From Rhodospirillaceae bacterium (GTDB lineage: Bacteria; Pseudomonadota; Alphaproteobacteria; UBA6615): DNA of 64,000 nt. Of this stretch, positions 29,239 to 39,508 are shown in pieces. Below the pieces are notes generated by a model. It saw nothing but the letters and a program-made list of their open reading frames with translations, did not search any database and was not told the origin of the DNA. Positions within the stretch are counted from its first letter, which is position 1. Each line of letters opens with the position of its first letter. Position numbers and translations under genes: made by a program. The stretch lies in contig JABJEK010000009.1 in the NCBI GenBank assembly GCA_018702955.1, positions 1 to 64,000 on the forward strand, given 5' to 3'.

Positions 29239-30051
29239 CTAGTGCCGTTCGTCGCTGTCGCTCGATGCAATTACCGCATGGATCTTCTGCCACACGTCAT
29301 GGCTGCGTGCCGTCAACATGTCGCCCTTCGGGTCTGTCAGATCATACCGCCCGCCATCCAGCAGTGCGCTATGGCCACCCGCCTCGCGAACCAGGAAGGT
29401 TCCTGCGGCGTGATCCCACGGCAGCAATTTTGTGTAGGCCGAGAACGCCCGTTCACCCGACAGTATCTGGACATACTCGTGGCCGGCACAGCGGGGCCGG
29501 AAGACTTCCCGGACCGTCTCCGGCGCCTGCTCGGCGCGCTCGCGCAGATAACGGGCCGCCGTTCCTACAAAGTCGGCCTCTGTTTCGACCTTCCCGAGTG
29601 CGACTTCCCGTCCATCCAGGCGCACGCCGTCTCCACGCGCACCAACCGCAAGCGCCCCGGAAACCGGCTCATAGATCCAGCCTGCCTCCACCTCGCCACG
29701 GACGACGTAGGCGACGATGACCGCAAAGGTCGAACGACCGTTGGCAAAATTCCAGGTCCCGTCGACGGGATCGATAACCCAGACCGGGTCATCCCCTGAC
29801 AGGCGATCGAATACGGATTTATCGGCAAACACCGCTTCCTCGCCGACGACCGTGCTGCCCGGCACCAGTTCCGGCAGGCGTTGCGTCAGCCACGCCTCGG
29901 TCTCGATATCGGCGATGGTGACCAACTCGCCACCATCCTTCTCGTCGATCTCACCGTCCCTGAGGGCGCGAAAACGCGGCAATATGATCTCTGCCGCTGC
30001 GGTCGCGATCAGTTCCGCGACTCCCTCCATGTCCGGTCGTGCCTGGCTCAT
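29239..30051 (-). CDS. Inositol monophosphatase family protein
   Basis: VVGEEAVF, WVIDPVDGTWNFANG, LPWDHAAGTFLVREAGG. Confidence 0.93.
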   Translation of the reverse strand: MSQARPDMEGVAELIATAAAEIILPRFRALRDGEIDEKDGGELVTIADIETEAWLTQRLPELVPGSTVVGEEAVFADKSVFDRLSGDDPVWVIDPVDGTWNFANGRSTFAVIVAYVVRGEVEAGWIYEPVSGALAVGARGDGVRLDGREVALGKVETEADFVGTAARYLRERAEQAPETVREVFRPRCAGHEYVQILSGERAFSAYTKLLPWDHAAGTFLVREAGGHSALLDGGRYDLTDPKGDMLTARSHDVWQKIHAVIASSDSDERH

Positions 30052-31412
30052 TGTGTTGCCGTCCCTTGCTCGAGACGCCGATGAAACCGTGCGACATCGC
30101 GCGGCGCAAGACGCACGGTGATTTTTGTATTTGCACCGCTGTCATCCCGCTCGATGACTTCGCCCTTTTCATACAGCCAGGCAAGCGCCGCACCATCCGC
30201 AAACGAAACCTCAAAGGTCTCGACGCTCTCGTCAGCGGCAAGAATGGCGTCCAGCCGCGCCAGCAGTTCTTCGCAGCCTTCTCCTGTCTCGGCCGACAGC
30301 ATCACCACATCATCACTATGCCGCGCCCGATCGGCCAAGAACGCGCGCTCATCGGCATCGATAAGGTCGATCTTGTTGAGGATTTCCAACTGCGCGGGCG
30401 GCCCTTTCTTTTCACTGTCGTCGTCGGGGCCGCGTTTCGCGTCCGCAAGCAGGTTGTCGAGAATGGCTTCGACATCCTGCTGCTGCGCATCGGTATCCGG
30501 ATCTGCACAGTCGCGGACATGCACAATCACGTCTGCCGCAGTTACTTCCTCCAATGTGGCGCGAAAGGCGGCGACCAGATCCGTCGGGAGATCCGAGATA
30601 AACCCGACCGTATCGGACAGGATCGCCGTCCTGCCCGACGGCAACTCGAGTTGCCGCATGGTCGGGTCGAGCGTCGCGAACAGCATATCTTCGGCATACA
30701 CCTCAGCGTTCGTGATCCGGTTGAACAGCGTCGATTTGCCGGCATTGGTGTAACCGGCAAGCGCGATCAACGGGTATGGCACGCGGGCACGGGCGCGCCG
30801 GTGCAGCCCTCGTGTGCGGCGCACCTGCTCGAGTTCGCGCTTGAGACGCGCGATCCTGTCATCGATCAGGCGCCGGTCGATTTCGATCTGGCTCTCACCG
30901 GGGCCGCCGACAAATCCAAATCCGCCACGCTGGCGCTCGAGATGGGTCCAGGACCGAACAAGCCGACTACGCTGATAACTGAGCGCGGCCAGTTCTACTT
31001 GCAGTTGCCCTTCGCGGGTCCGGGCCCGTGCGCCGAAGATTTCGAGAATAAGACCTGTTCGGTCTATTACCTTGGTCTTCCAGGCCCGTTCCAGATTGCG
31101 CTGCTGGACCGGCGTCAGCGGACCACCAACAATGACGAGCCCTATTTCATCTGCATCAATGCGGTCATGGACTTCCTCGACCACGCCACCACCGAACAGC
31201 GTCGAGGGACGCGGGCGGTTTAGCGGTACCGCCCGCATGCTGACAATATCCAGCGCTATCGCACGCGCGAGACCGGCCGTTTCTTCGAGAAGCGTGTCGG
31301 CGCTGCGGCCGTGGTTGCCGTCGGCAGTCGCGCGAAGAACGGGCTGAAGCACCAACGTGCGCGTTGGCGCTGCGCCGGTTTCATCCGTCACGGAATACTC
31401 TTTGGTACCCAA
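30048..31412 (-). CDS. hflX: GTPase HflX
   Basis: RLVRSWTHLERQRGGFGFVGGPGESQIEIDRRLI, ALAGYTNAGKSTLFN, DTVGFISDLP. Confidence 0.97.
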   Translation of the reverse strand: MGTKEYSVTDETGAAPTRTLVLQPVLRATADGNHGRSADTLLEETAGLARAIALDIVSMRAVPLNRPRPSTLFGGGVVEEVHDRIDADEIGLVIVGGPLTPVQQRNLERAWKTKVIDRTGLILEIFGARARTREGQLQVELAALSYQRSRLVRSWTHLERQRGGFGFVGGPGESQIEIDRRLIDDRIARLKRELEQVRRTRGLHRRARARVPYPLIALAGYTNAGKSTLFNRITNAEVYAEDMLFATLDPTMRQLELPSGRTAILSDTVGFISDLPTDLVAAFRATLEEVTAADVIVHVRDCADPDTDAQQQDVEAILDNLLADAKRGPDDDSEKKGPPAQLEILNKIDLIDADERAFLADRARHSDDVVMLSAETGEGCEELLARLDAILAADESVETFEVSFADGAALAWLYEKGEVIERDDSGANTKITVRLAPRDVARFHRRLEQGTATQ

Positions 31413-31421
31413 GACGCGCGG

Positions 31422-31685
31422 TTACTCGGCCGCTTCGACGTCGGCCTCGTCCGTCTCCGGCTCGAAGAGCTGGATCGGCATCGACGGCATGACCGTCGAG
31501 ATCGCGTGTTTGTAGACAAGTTGTGAGTGCGCATCACGGCGCAGCAAGACACAAAAATTGTCGAACCAGGTCACGACGCCCTGCAGTTTTACGCCATTGA
31601 CGAGAAAGATCGTGACGGGAGTTTTGTTTTTTCGAATGTTATTCAGGAAAACGTCCTGAACATTCTGTGACCGTTCTGCAGCCAT
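31422..31685 (-). CDS. hfq: RNA chaperone Hfq
   Basis: [59 protein letters not shown]. Confidence 0.98.
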   Translation of the reverse strand: MAAERSQNVQDVFLNNIRKNKTPVTIFLVNGVKLQGVVTWFDNFCVLLRRDAHSQLVYKHAISTVMPSMPIQLFEPETDEADVEAAE

Positions 31686-31849
31686 CTTGATTACCTCAGC
31701 TTTGTTCTTGTGTTGGTTATTTTATGCGCTGTACGGATTTTGTTTTAAGTCATGTGTTTCCACCGCATCACGGCGACCCAAACACACGGTTATATACGTT
31801 AGGCTTCCCGGACTGGATTTCCAGTCCTTCTTGCAACGATTTCGCGGAT

Positions 31850-32728
31850 TTATCCCCGGCTGAGTGCCAGCGGAGCCGAATCCATAAATTCCGTGTACCG
31901 GCCATGCAAAGCCGTACTCAGCGATCCGGGATTCCCGTTTGCGATGACCGTGTCGTCGATGCTCGTCACCGGGGTCACGAAATGTGACGAGTTGCTCAGG
32001 AACGCCTCACGCGCCTCAAGCGCTTCCTCGCGGGAGAATTTGCGCTCTTCGAACGTCAAACCCATGTCCCCGGCAATGCGAATTATCGCCTGGCGCGTGA
32101 TGCCGCGCAGGATATCCGGCCCCGCCGGGCGGGTTACAAGCGTACCGTCTGCCGTCACGATCCATGCGTTCGACGATGTGCCCTCAGTCACGAAGCCGTC
32201 CGTGTCACACATCCAGGCTTCATAGGCACCGGATTCCGCCGCCGCCTGCTTCCCGAGTACATTTGGCAACAGCGCGACCGTCTTGATATCGCACCGGGCC
32301 CAGCGCAGGTCATCGATCGTGATCACCTTGATCCCTTCATCGCGCATCTCGGCGGGAAACTCGGAAATCGGACGCACAGTCATGACCAACGCGGAGCGCG
32401 TGTCCGTCGGAAATTTGTGATCGCGTGGTGCGACGCCGCGGGTAACCTGGATGTAGAGAAGCGCCGTTGCATACCGGTTGCGCCTGACCAGTTCTCGCAT
32501 GGCCAATGCAAGCGCTGCGCGCGATACCGGCCAGGCAATACCCAGTTCGCCGAGCGAACGGTCCAGCCGGTCGAGATGCGGGGCTTCGTCGATCAGGCGT
32601 CCGCGATACAGGTGGATGACCTCATACACACCGTCGGCAAACTGATACCCGCGATCCTCGACATGCACCGCGGCACGCCGGTGCTCGATATAGCGGCCGT
32701 TAACGTAAGCAACACGCGGCACGGTCAA
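31850..32728 (-). CDS. D-amino-acid transaminase (class IV aminotransferase)
   Basis: YVNGRYIEHRRAAVHVEDRGYQFADGVYEVI, EGTSSNAWIVTADGTLVTRP. Confidence 0.93.
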   Translation of the reverse strand: MTVPRVAYVNGRYIEHRRAAVHVEDRGYQFADGVYEVIHLYRGRLIDEAPHLDRLDRSLGELGIAWPVSRAALALAMRELVRRNRYATALLYIQVTRGVAPRDHKFPTDTRSALVMTVRPISEFPAEMRDEGIKVITIDDLRWARCDIKTVALLPNVLGKQAAAESGAYEAWMCDTDGFVTEGTSSNAWIVTADGTLVTRPAGPDILRGITRQAIIRIAGDMGLTFEERKFSREEALEAREAFLSNSSHFVTPVTSIDDTVIANGNPGSLSTALHGRYTEFMDSAPLALSRG

Positions 32729-32778
32729 CCCCCAGTTGCGGCGCGGTTACGGGAATCCGTAACCGAACACACAGTCGT

Positions 32779-34155
32779 TTAAAAGAATTCCAGGCTGACC
32801 GCGAACATCCGCTCGACCTTGCGGACGGCGTCCTTGGTCGCAAACAGGACGATACGGTCTCCGACATTGACCACCGTTTCCTTCGTGACCATCAGCACCT
32901 GGTCGTCGCGCAGGATGGAGGCCACGATGACGCCTGCCGGTAGCTTCGCATCCATGATCGCCTTGCCGACGAGGCTTGAGGTCTCAAGCGCTTCGGCCTC
33001 GATCACTTCGCCGAAATTCTCTCCGATCGAATGAACCGAGCGAATGCGGCCGCGACGGATGATCTGCAAGATCGTCGAGACCGTAATGACACGCGGATTG
33101 ACCACGACGTCGATACCCAAGGGTGCCAACAACGGGTTATAGGTGTTGCTGTTGACCAACGTCACCGCGCGCTCCGCCCCGTAACGCTTGGCCAGCAACG
33201 ACGCCAGGATGTTGACTTCGTCATCATTGGTGATCGCCACCACCGTGCTTGCCTTGCTCACGCCGGCTTCAGCCAGAATATCGGGATCGAGCGCATCGCC
33301 GTGAATGACATTCGTCTTGCTGAGCGCATTGGCCGCTTCTTCGGCGCGTTCCTTGTTCAACTCAATGACACGGGCGGTAATCCCGGAGAATCGTTCCTCG
33401 ATATCCGCCGCAAGACTTTGGCCAATGTTGCCGCCACCGATGATGATGACCCGGCGCGCCTCCTGCTCCTCGTGACCGAATGCTGCCATGGCGCGCGGCA
33501 CATGCTCCGCATCGATGACAATATAGACTTCGTCACCCGGCTCCAGATGATCGTCGCCGGTCGGCACCATCGGCTTGCCTTCGCGGATGATACCGACGAT
33601 CGACAAGCGCAGATCCGGGAACAGCGTCGTCAACTGACGCAACGGCGTGTTCAGGATCGGGCATTCCTCTTCGCATCGAACACCAATCAGCCGCAGCCGG
33701 TTGTTGGCGAGCGGGATCATTTCGAACGAACCCGGCACCGTGAAACGCCGGCTGATCGCCCTGGCCACTTCGATTTCTGGAGAGATGATCACATCGATCG
33801 GCATGTGATCGCGCGAGAACAGATCGGCCCAGATCGGGTTCCGGTAGGCCTGCGATCGCACCCGCGCGATTTTCATCGGGACATCAAAAAGCGAGTGCGC
33901 GACCTGACACGCGATCATGTTCACTTCATCGGCGAACGTCACGGCCACGATCATGTCGGCATCTCGCGCCCCGGCCGCCTCAAGCACATCGGGGTGCGAG
34001 GCGAAACCAATCATCGTGGTCACGTCCAACGTGTCGCGAATACGCCGGATCAGCTCCGGACTTTGGTCGATAACGGTGACATCCACGCGCTCCGAGGCCA
34101 GCTCGCGCGCGATACTCGATCCAACCTGACCGCCACCACAGATAATCGCTTTCAT
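32779..34155 (-). CDS. trkA: Trk system potassium transporter TrkA
   Basis: MKAIICGGGQVGSSIARELA, two TrkA-N/TrkA-C halves. Confidence 0.95.
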   Translation of the reverse strand: MKAIICGGGQVGSSIARELASERVDVTVIDQSPELIRRIRDTLDVTTMIGFASHPDVLEAAGARDADMIVAVTFADEVNMIACQVAHSLFDVPMKIARVRSQAYRNPIWADLFSRDHMPIDVIISPEIEVARAISRRFTVPGSFEMIPLANNRLRLIGVRCEEECPILNTPLRQLTTLFPDLRLSIVGIIREGKPMVPTGDDHLEPGDEVYIVIDAEHVPRAMAAFGHEEQEARRVIIIGGGNIGQSLAADIEERFSGITARVIELNKERAEEAANALSKTNVIHGDALDPDILAEAGVSKASTVVAITNDDEVNILASLLAKRYGAERAVTLVNSNTYNPLLAPLGIDVVVNPRVITVSTILQIIRRGRIRSVHSIGENFGEVIEAEALETSSLVGKAIMDAKLPAGVIVASILRDDQVLMVTKETVVNVGDRIVLFATKDAVRKVERMFAVSLEFF

Positions 34156-34215
34156 GGGAATCCCCTGAAACCAGCCGCGCCACAGGGCACAGCATTCAAC
34201 AGTTCGGCCGCCCGC

Positions 34216-35616
34216 CTATTCCATACCTCGAACGGTAGGTCCTTTTACGCCAAGCGACTTCAATTTGCGATGCAGCGCTGAACGCTCCATCCCGACGAAG
34301 GTCGCCGTCTTCGAGATGTTGCCGCCGAACCGGTTGACCTGCGCCTCGAGATACTGCCGTTCGAACTCTTCGCGCGCGTCGCGCAGCGACAGACCAAGAA
34401 ACTCGGTGTTCGATGTGCTTTGTAGTGCCGTTGGTGTTTTTTCCATGATTTCCGGCGGCAGCATTTCGGGACGAATGGAATCGCTCGAATCGCTCGATGA
34501 CATAATCAACAGCCACTCGATCACATTGCGCAGCTGGCGCACATTGCCGGGCCAGTTATGCGCCTGCAGCGCCGTCATCGCGTCGGGTCCGATCCGGCGC
34601 GGCGGCATACCCGCCTGCTCCGACGCCCGGCGCATGAAGTGTTCGGCCAGTTTCGGAATATCCTCTCGCCGGTCGGTCAGGTTCGGAATTTCGAATGGCA
34701 CGACGTTCAGCCGATAGTAGAAATCTTCCCGAAACTCGCCCGATTCAATTTCCTCAAGCAGATCGCGCGTGGTGGTGGCGACCACGCGTACGTCGACCTT
34801 GATCCGCTGCCCACCACCGACCCGTTCAAAGGTCTGGTCCTGCAGAACCCGAACGATCTTTCCCTGCGTCTCGATCGGCATATCGCCGACTTCGTCGAGC
34901 AACAATGTTCCGTTATGGGCCTGCTCGAACAAGCCGATCTTGCGGCCTTCCGCCTCACTGGTGCGCCCGGACTCGACGCCGAACAGCTCAATCTCCATAC
35001 GGTCCGGCGCCATGGATGCACAGTTCACGACAACGAAGGGCTGATCGGCCCGTCGCGAACTCGCATGCAACATGCGCGCCGCGACTTCCTTGCCCGCACC
35101 CGCCGGGCCGGTGATCAACACCCGACTGCCGGTGGGCGCCACTTTCTCGATCCCCTGACGCAGCAGCACGATGCTGGGTGAATCACCGACCATCTCGGTC
35201 TCGGGTCCCGCGCGTAGTCGCAGTTCGCGGTTCTCGCGCCGCAGGCGTGCAGCTTCGATCGCGCGGCTGACGATGGTGATCAGGCGATCGGTCTTGAACG
35301 GCTTCTCGATGTAGTCATAGGCCCCGACCTTGATCGCTTGCACCGCCGTCTCCACAGACCCATGTCCGCTGATCATCACGACGGGCACGTTCGGATGCTC
35401 GCGGCGGATCAGATGAAGAAGCTCCATGCCATCGAGGCGGCTGTCCTCGAGCCAGATATCCAGAACAACGAGGCTCGGCCGCCGTGCCGCGATTTGCTCG
35501 ATCGCCTGCTCGGCATTCGCCGCGTCGCGGGTTTCGTAGCCCTCATCCTCGAGCACACCGGCAATCAGAAGACGAATATCGTCTTCATCATCGACTATGA
35601 GAATATCTTCTGCCAT
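34216..35616 (-). CDS. ntrX: Nitrogen regulatory response regulator NtrX (sigma-54 AAA+)
   Basis: Receiver + AAA+ + HTH; adjacent to ntrY. Confidence 0.93.
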   Translation of the reverse strand: MAEDILIVDDEDDIRLLIAGVLEDEGYETRDAANAEQAIEQIAARRPSLVVLDIWLEDSRLDGMELLHLIRREHPNVPVVMISGHGSVETAVQAIKVGAYDYIEKPFKTDRLITIVSRAIEAARLRRENRELRLRAGPETEMVGDSPSIVLLRQGIEKVAPTGSRVLITGPAGAGKEVAARMLHASSRRADQPFVVVNCASMAPDRMEIELFGVESGRTSEAEGRKIGLFEQAHNGTLLLDEVGDMPIETQGKIVRVLQDQTFERVGGGQRIKVDVRVVATTTRDLLEEIESGEFREDFYYRLNVVPFEIPNLTDRREDIPKLAEHFMRRASEQAGMPPRRIGPDAMTALQAHNWPGNVRQLRNVIEWLLIMSSSDSSDSIRPEMLPPEIMEKTPTALQSTSNTEFLGLSLRDAREEFERQYLEAQVNRFGGNISKTATFVGMERSALHRKLKSLGVKGPTVRGME

Positions 35617-35633
35617 GTCCTGAGGTATCGCCC

Positions 35634-37973
35634 TTAAGCCGCCGTTGACGGTTCGTCGCCATCTTCATTGCCGGATTGCGGCAGATCGACCTGCAGGGTC
35701 AATACAATACGCGCGCCGGGCAGATCCTCACCCCGGTCCTCCAGGGTCAAGGTTCCACCATGTTGTTCGACGATTCGCGAGACAATCGCCAGGCCAAGCC
35801 CCGTCCCCTTGGACCGCGTGGTGACATAGGGTTCGGTCAGGCGATCGCGTTCCTCGACCGGTAGCCCGCGACCATTATCCTCAACGACGATCGACGCCGT
35901 GTTGCCGGTCTCGGTTAACTGCATGCGCACCCACCCCGGCTCACGCGCGGTGTCTCCGGGTGCATCGGGGCGGCCGACAATCGCATCCACCGCATTCTGC
36001 AGCAGATTGGTGAGCGCCCGGCTGACGAGGCCTGAATCACAATTCGCCAGCACCGGGATGCCGGGCAATTCGGTCTCAAATTGAATATCCGCCCGCGCCT
36101 GGTCTTGCAAGAACACCGCCTCGCGGCAGGTCTTCACCAGGTCAACCGGCCGCATGACAGGATTGGGCATCCGCGCAAACGCCGAGAATTCATCGACCAT
36201 CCGGCCAATGTCTCCGACCTGCCGGACAATCGTATCCGTGCACTGGGCAAACACTTCTGGGTCACTCTGGACCTCTTTCAAATATTTGCGTTTCAGGCGT
36301 TCGGCCGACAGCTGAATGGGGGTCAGCGGATTCTTGATTTCATGTGCGATACGCCGCGCCACATCCGCCCACGCCGCCTTGCGCTGCGCCGACTGGAGTT
36401 CCGTGACGTCATCGAATGTCACAACGAACCCGATCACGGTCTGCTGGGCGTCATATTCCGCCGCGATCCGGACATGGAGGGTCTTGCGATCCGTACCTGT
36501 TTCAACAGAAACCTCATCCTCGACCAGCCGTTCAGGGTCACTGACCGCGCGCGCGATCAGCTCAGCCAGCTCCGGCACGCACTCCCCAAGTTGGCGCCCC
36601 ATGAGCTCATCCAGCCTCAGGCCAAGCAGTGCGGTCGCGGAACGGTTGGGCAGGCTGACCCGCCCGGCACTGTCGAGACCAACCACGCCGGCCGACACAC
36701 CGCCGAGGACCGCTTCGGTAAACCGCCGCCGGTCTTCAAGCTGACGGTTCGCTTCGGTCAATTCACTACGTTGCTCGTCGAGTTGACGGGTCATGCGGTT
36801 GAAAGCACGGGTCAGCATACCGATCTCGTCATCGGACCGGCTTGCTTCGGCAAGGCGCACCCCCAGATTACCGGAACGCACCATTTCCGCAGCGTGGACA
36901 AGGCTGGCAATCGGACGGGTCAAACGGTTGGCGAACACAAAGGCGAGCCCGACCGCCGTCATCAGCAACAGCAGCGTGACGATGACAAAAATCGCCGCGA
37001 GCTCGATCTGCAAATCGGTCAGTTCTGATTCCACCAACGCGTAGTCATTTGCCGCGCGTCGTGTCGTCTCACGCAGCTCCAGCACGTTCGGGTCGATGAA
37101 CCTGCCGACATAGAGAAACACCTTGGGACTAACATCGAGCCCCACCAGGGCCCGCACCCGGTCGCGGCCTTCCGCTACCAGGACGACGGGTTCACCGTTG
37201 CTCGAATCCCCGTAGGCCCATGCGGGTGGCAAATCGAAGGTCAGTGACGAGGTAAATCCGGCTTCCGAAAGAATACGGCCCGTCGGGCCGAGCAACAGCG
37301 CTCCATGCACGGAATGACGTTCCGCCAGTACATCCAGGCTGCGCTGGGTACGCCGCCTGTCGGTCGCGATTTGCGGCCAGATCCGGTTCAACTCTTCGGT
37401 CATTGCGAACGCATCGGAGCGGAAAATCTGCTCATGCTCGCTGAGATAGGCCTCCGAAACCCGCACCGAGCTTTCGACGGCCTGGCGCACCCTGTCGCTG
37501 AACCAGTTCTGGATCGTGACGTTGAAGAACAAGGCGGCAAGAACGACGGCCAGGATCGCAGGGACGATCGCCACGATCGAGAACAGGCCGACAAGACGTA
37601 CATGCAAACGGGCGGCGGCAAGACCGGCGCGGCGCTGCCCCCACAGTCGAACCAGCGCCTGGACGACGACGGCACCAAGCGCCAGAACGAGCACGAGATC
37701 AACGGCGACCAGGACATCGAGAGCGGAATCGCCCATCCCGAAATCGCTGTTCCCCGTCAGGGTCAGGAATGTGGCGATGCCTGCGGTAACACCGATGACC
37801 ATAAGCACAAACGCCAGGCGTCGGCCGATGTTGGCACGCCCGGCCCACATGGCCACGCGCCGCATCGCAGCGGCATCCCGGCGTCCCGAACCGCCCGCAT
37901 ATTCCGGGGTCGGTTCGGACGTCACCTGCAGGGTCTGTCCGTGCGCCTTCCCGGGACTTACTTCATCGGTCAT
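35634..37973 (-). CDS. ntrY: Sensor histidine kinase NtrY
   Basis: Multiple TM, HAMP, PAS, RRIAHEIKNPLTPIQLSAERLKRKY, TTRSKGTGLGLAIV. Confidence 0.95.
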   Translation of the reverse strand: MTDEVSPGKAHGQTLQVTSEPTPEYAGGSGRRDAAAMRRVAMWAGRANIGRRLAFVLMVIGVTAGIATFLTLTGNSDFGMGDSALDVLVAVDLVLVLALGAVVVQALVRLWGQRRAGLAAARLHVRLVGLFSIVAIVPAILAVVLAALFFNVTIQNWFSDRVRQAVESSVRVSEAYLSEHEQIFRSDAFAMTEELNRIWPQIATDRRRTQRSLDVLAERHSVHGALLLGPTGRILSEAGFTSSLTFDLPPAWAYGDSSNGEPVVLVAEGRDRVRALVGLDVSPKVFLYVGRFIDPNVLELRETTRRAANDYALVESELTDLQIELAAIFVIVTLLLLMTAVGLAFVFANRLTRPIASLVHAAEMVRSGNLGVRLAEASRSDDEIGMLTRAFNRMTRQLDEQRSELTEANRQLEDRRRFTEAVLGGVSAGVVGLDSAGRVSLPNRSATALLGLRLDELMGRQLGECVPELAELIARAVSDPERLVEDEVSVETGTDRKTLHVRIAAEYDAQQTVIGFVVTFDDVTELQSAQRKAAWADVARRIAHEIKNPLTPIQLSAERLKRKYLKEVQSDPEVFAQCTDTIVRQVGDIGRMVDEFSAFARMPNPVMRPVDLVKTCREAVFLQDQARADIQFETELPGIPVLANCDSGLVSRALTNLLQNAVDAIVGRPDAPGDTAREPGWVRMQLTETGNTASIVVEDNGRGLPVEERDRLTEPYVTTRSKGTGLGLAIVSRIVEQHGGTLTLEDRGEDLPGARIVLTLQVDLPQSGNEDGDEPSTAA

Positions 37974-38059
37974 TCGATGCTCGATAGTGCACGTGCTTCC
38001 TTTGGGCCCTATAGGGGTCGTCCCTATATGGGGTCATACCGTTGAAAACGCACGATGTC

Positions 38060-39508
38060 CTATTTTACGCCCCGCACAACATCAATGTCTAACTCACGGA
38101 TTTTCTTACGTAATGTGTTCCGGTTAAGTCCCAGCATTTCGGCTGCGCGAAGCTGATTGCCGCGGGTTGCCTCAAGCGCCAGCGATAATAGCGGGCGTTC
38201 CAGTTCATGCAGTACACGCCCGTAAAGTCCGGGTGCCGGCAATCCATCCCGATGGGCGGAGAAATAGGTCCGCAAATGGCGTTCGACTGCTTCGGAGAGT
38301 GATTCGTCGTCTCCGCCTGCCTCATGCACGGAACCCGGCGCGGATTGCGCCAATTCAGCCTCGACCGTCTCGACACTGATGACATCCTGGCTGTAGAGGG
38401 CAGTCAGCCGCTGTACGAGATTTTCGAGCTCACGAACATTACCGGGCCAACGATAGTCCTGGAGCCGTTGCATGGCCTCCGGGACAAAGCTTTTGGGGGC
38501 TGTACCGCCGGTTTCGGCATTGGCCAGAAAATGGCTAACCAGCTCCGGGATGTCCTCGGTTCGCTCGCGCAGCGGCGGTATGCGCAGCGGAACAACGTTC
38601 AGGCGATAGTAGAGGTCTTCCCGGAACAGACCCTGTCGGACCGCCAGACGCAAATCCCGATGGGTCGCGGCAATGATCCGCACATTGGTGGAGATCGGCG
38701 TGCGTCCCCCAACGGTCGAATACTCACCTTCCTGCAACACCCGAAGTAATCGCGTCTGGGCCTCAATCGGCATATCGCCGATCTCATCGAGGAACAGCGT
38801 GCCCCCCTCGGCTTGCTCAAAACGCCCCGAGTAACGGGTGGTGGCGCCGGTGAAAGCACCCTTCTCATGGCCGAACAGCTCGCTCTCGATAAGTTCGCGC
38901 GGGATCGCCGCCATATTGATCGCCACGAAGGGCCCGAATTTGCGTTTGCCATAGTCATGCAGCGCGCGTGCGACCAATTCCTTGCCGGTACCGGATTCAC
39001 CGGTCACCATCACCGTCAGATCGGTGTTCATCAACCGGGCCAGCACCCGATAGATGTCCTGCATCGCCGGGGAGCGCCCGATCAACGGCAGATCCTCTTC
39101 TTCGCCCGGCAAACCAAAGTCCTGCTTGGTCGCCGGTGCCGGACTTTCGGACAGCGCACGCTGGACGACCTCGACCACTTCCTTGAGATCAAACGGCTTG
39201 GGCAAATATTCGAACGCACCGCGCTCGGTCGCCCGAACGGCGGTCAGCAACGTGTTCTGGGCGCTCATCACGATGATCCGCAGGTCAGGACGAATCTTTC
39301 TAATCCGCGGGATCAGGTCGAGACCGTTCTCATCGGGCATGACCACATCGGTGATTACCAAATCGCCCTCGCCATCGGAGATCCAGCGCCAGAGGTTGGC
39401 GGCGGTCCCGGTCGAGCGCACCTCATAATCAAGGCGCCCCAGCGCCTGGCCCAGAACGGTCCGTATGCTCCGGTCATCATCGGCAATCAGGATTGTCGCG
39501 GCGCTCAT
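38060..39508 (-). CDS. ntrC: Nitrogen regulation response regulator NtrC
   Basis: Receiver [45 protein letters not shown]-terminal Fis-type HTH. Confidence 0.96.
   Translation of the reverse strand: MSAATILIADDDRSIRTVLGQALGRLDYEVRSTGTAANLWRWISDGEGDLVITDVVMPDENGLDLIPRIRKIRPDLRIIVMSAQNTLLTAVRATERGAFEYLPKPFDLKEVVEVVQRALSESPAPATKQDFGLPGEEEDLPLIGRSPAMQDIYRVLARLMNTDLTVMVTGESGTGKELVARALHDYGKRKFGPFVAINMAAIPRELIESELFGHEKGAFTGATTRYSGRFEQAEGGTLFLDEIGDMPIEAQTRLLRVLQEGEYSTVGGRTPISTNVRIIAATHRDLRLAVRQGLFREDLYYRLNVVPLRIPPLRERTEDIPELVSHFLANAETGGTAPKSFVPEAMQRLQDYRWPGNVRELENLVQRLTALYSQDVISVETVEAELAQSAPGSVHEAGGDDESLSEAVERHLRTYFSAHRDGLPAPGLYGRVLHELERPLLSLALEATRGNQLRAAEMLGLNRNTLRKKIRELDIDVVRGVK

Noticed and set aside
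33031-34281. 416 aa plus-strand ORF opposite trkA
   Set aside because: His/Arg/Asp-rich composition typical of antisense frames of GC-rich genes; trkA is certain.
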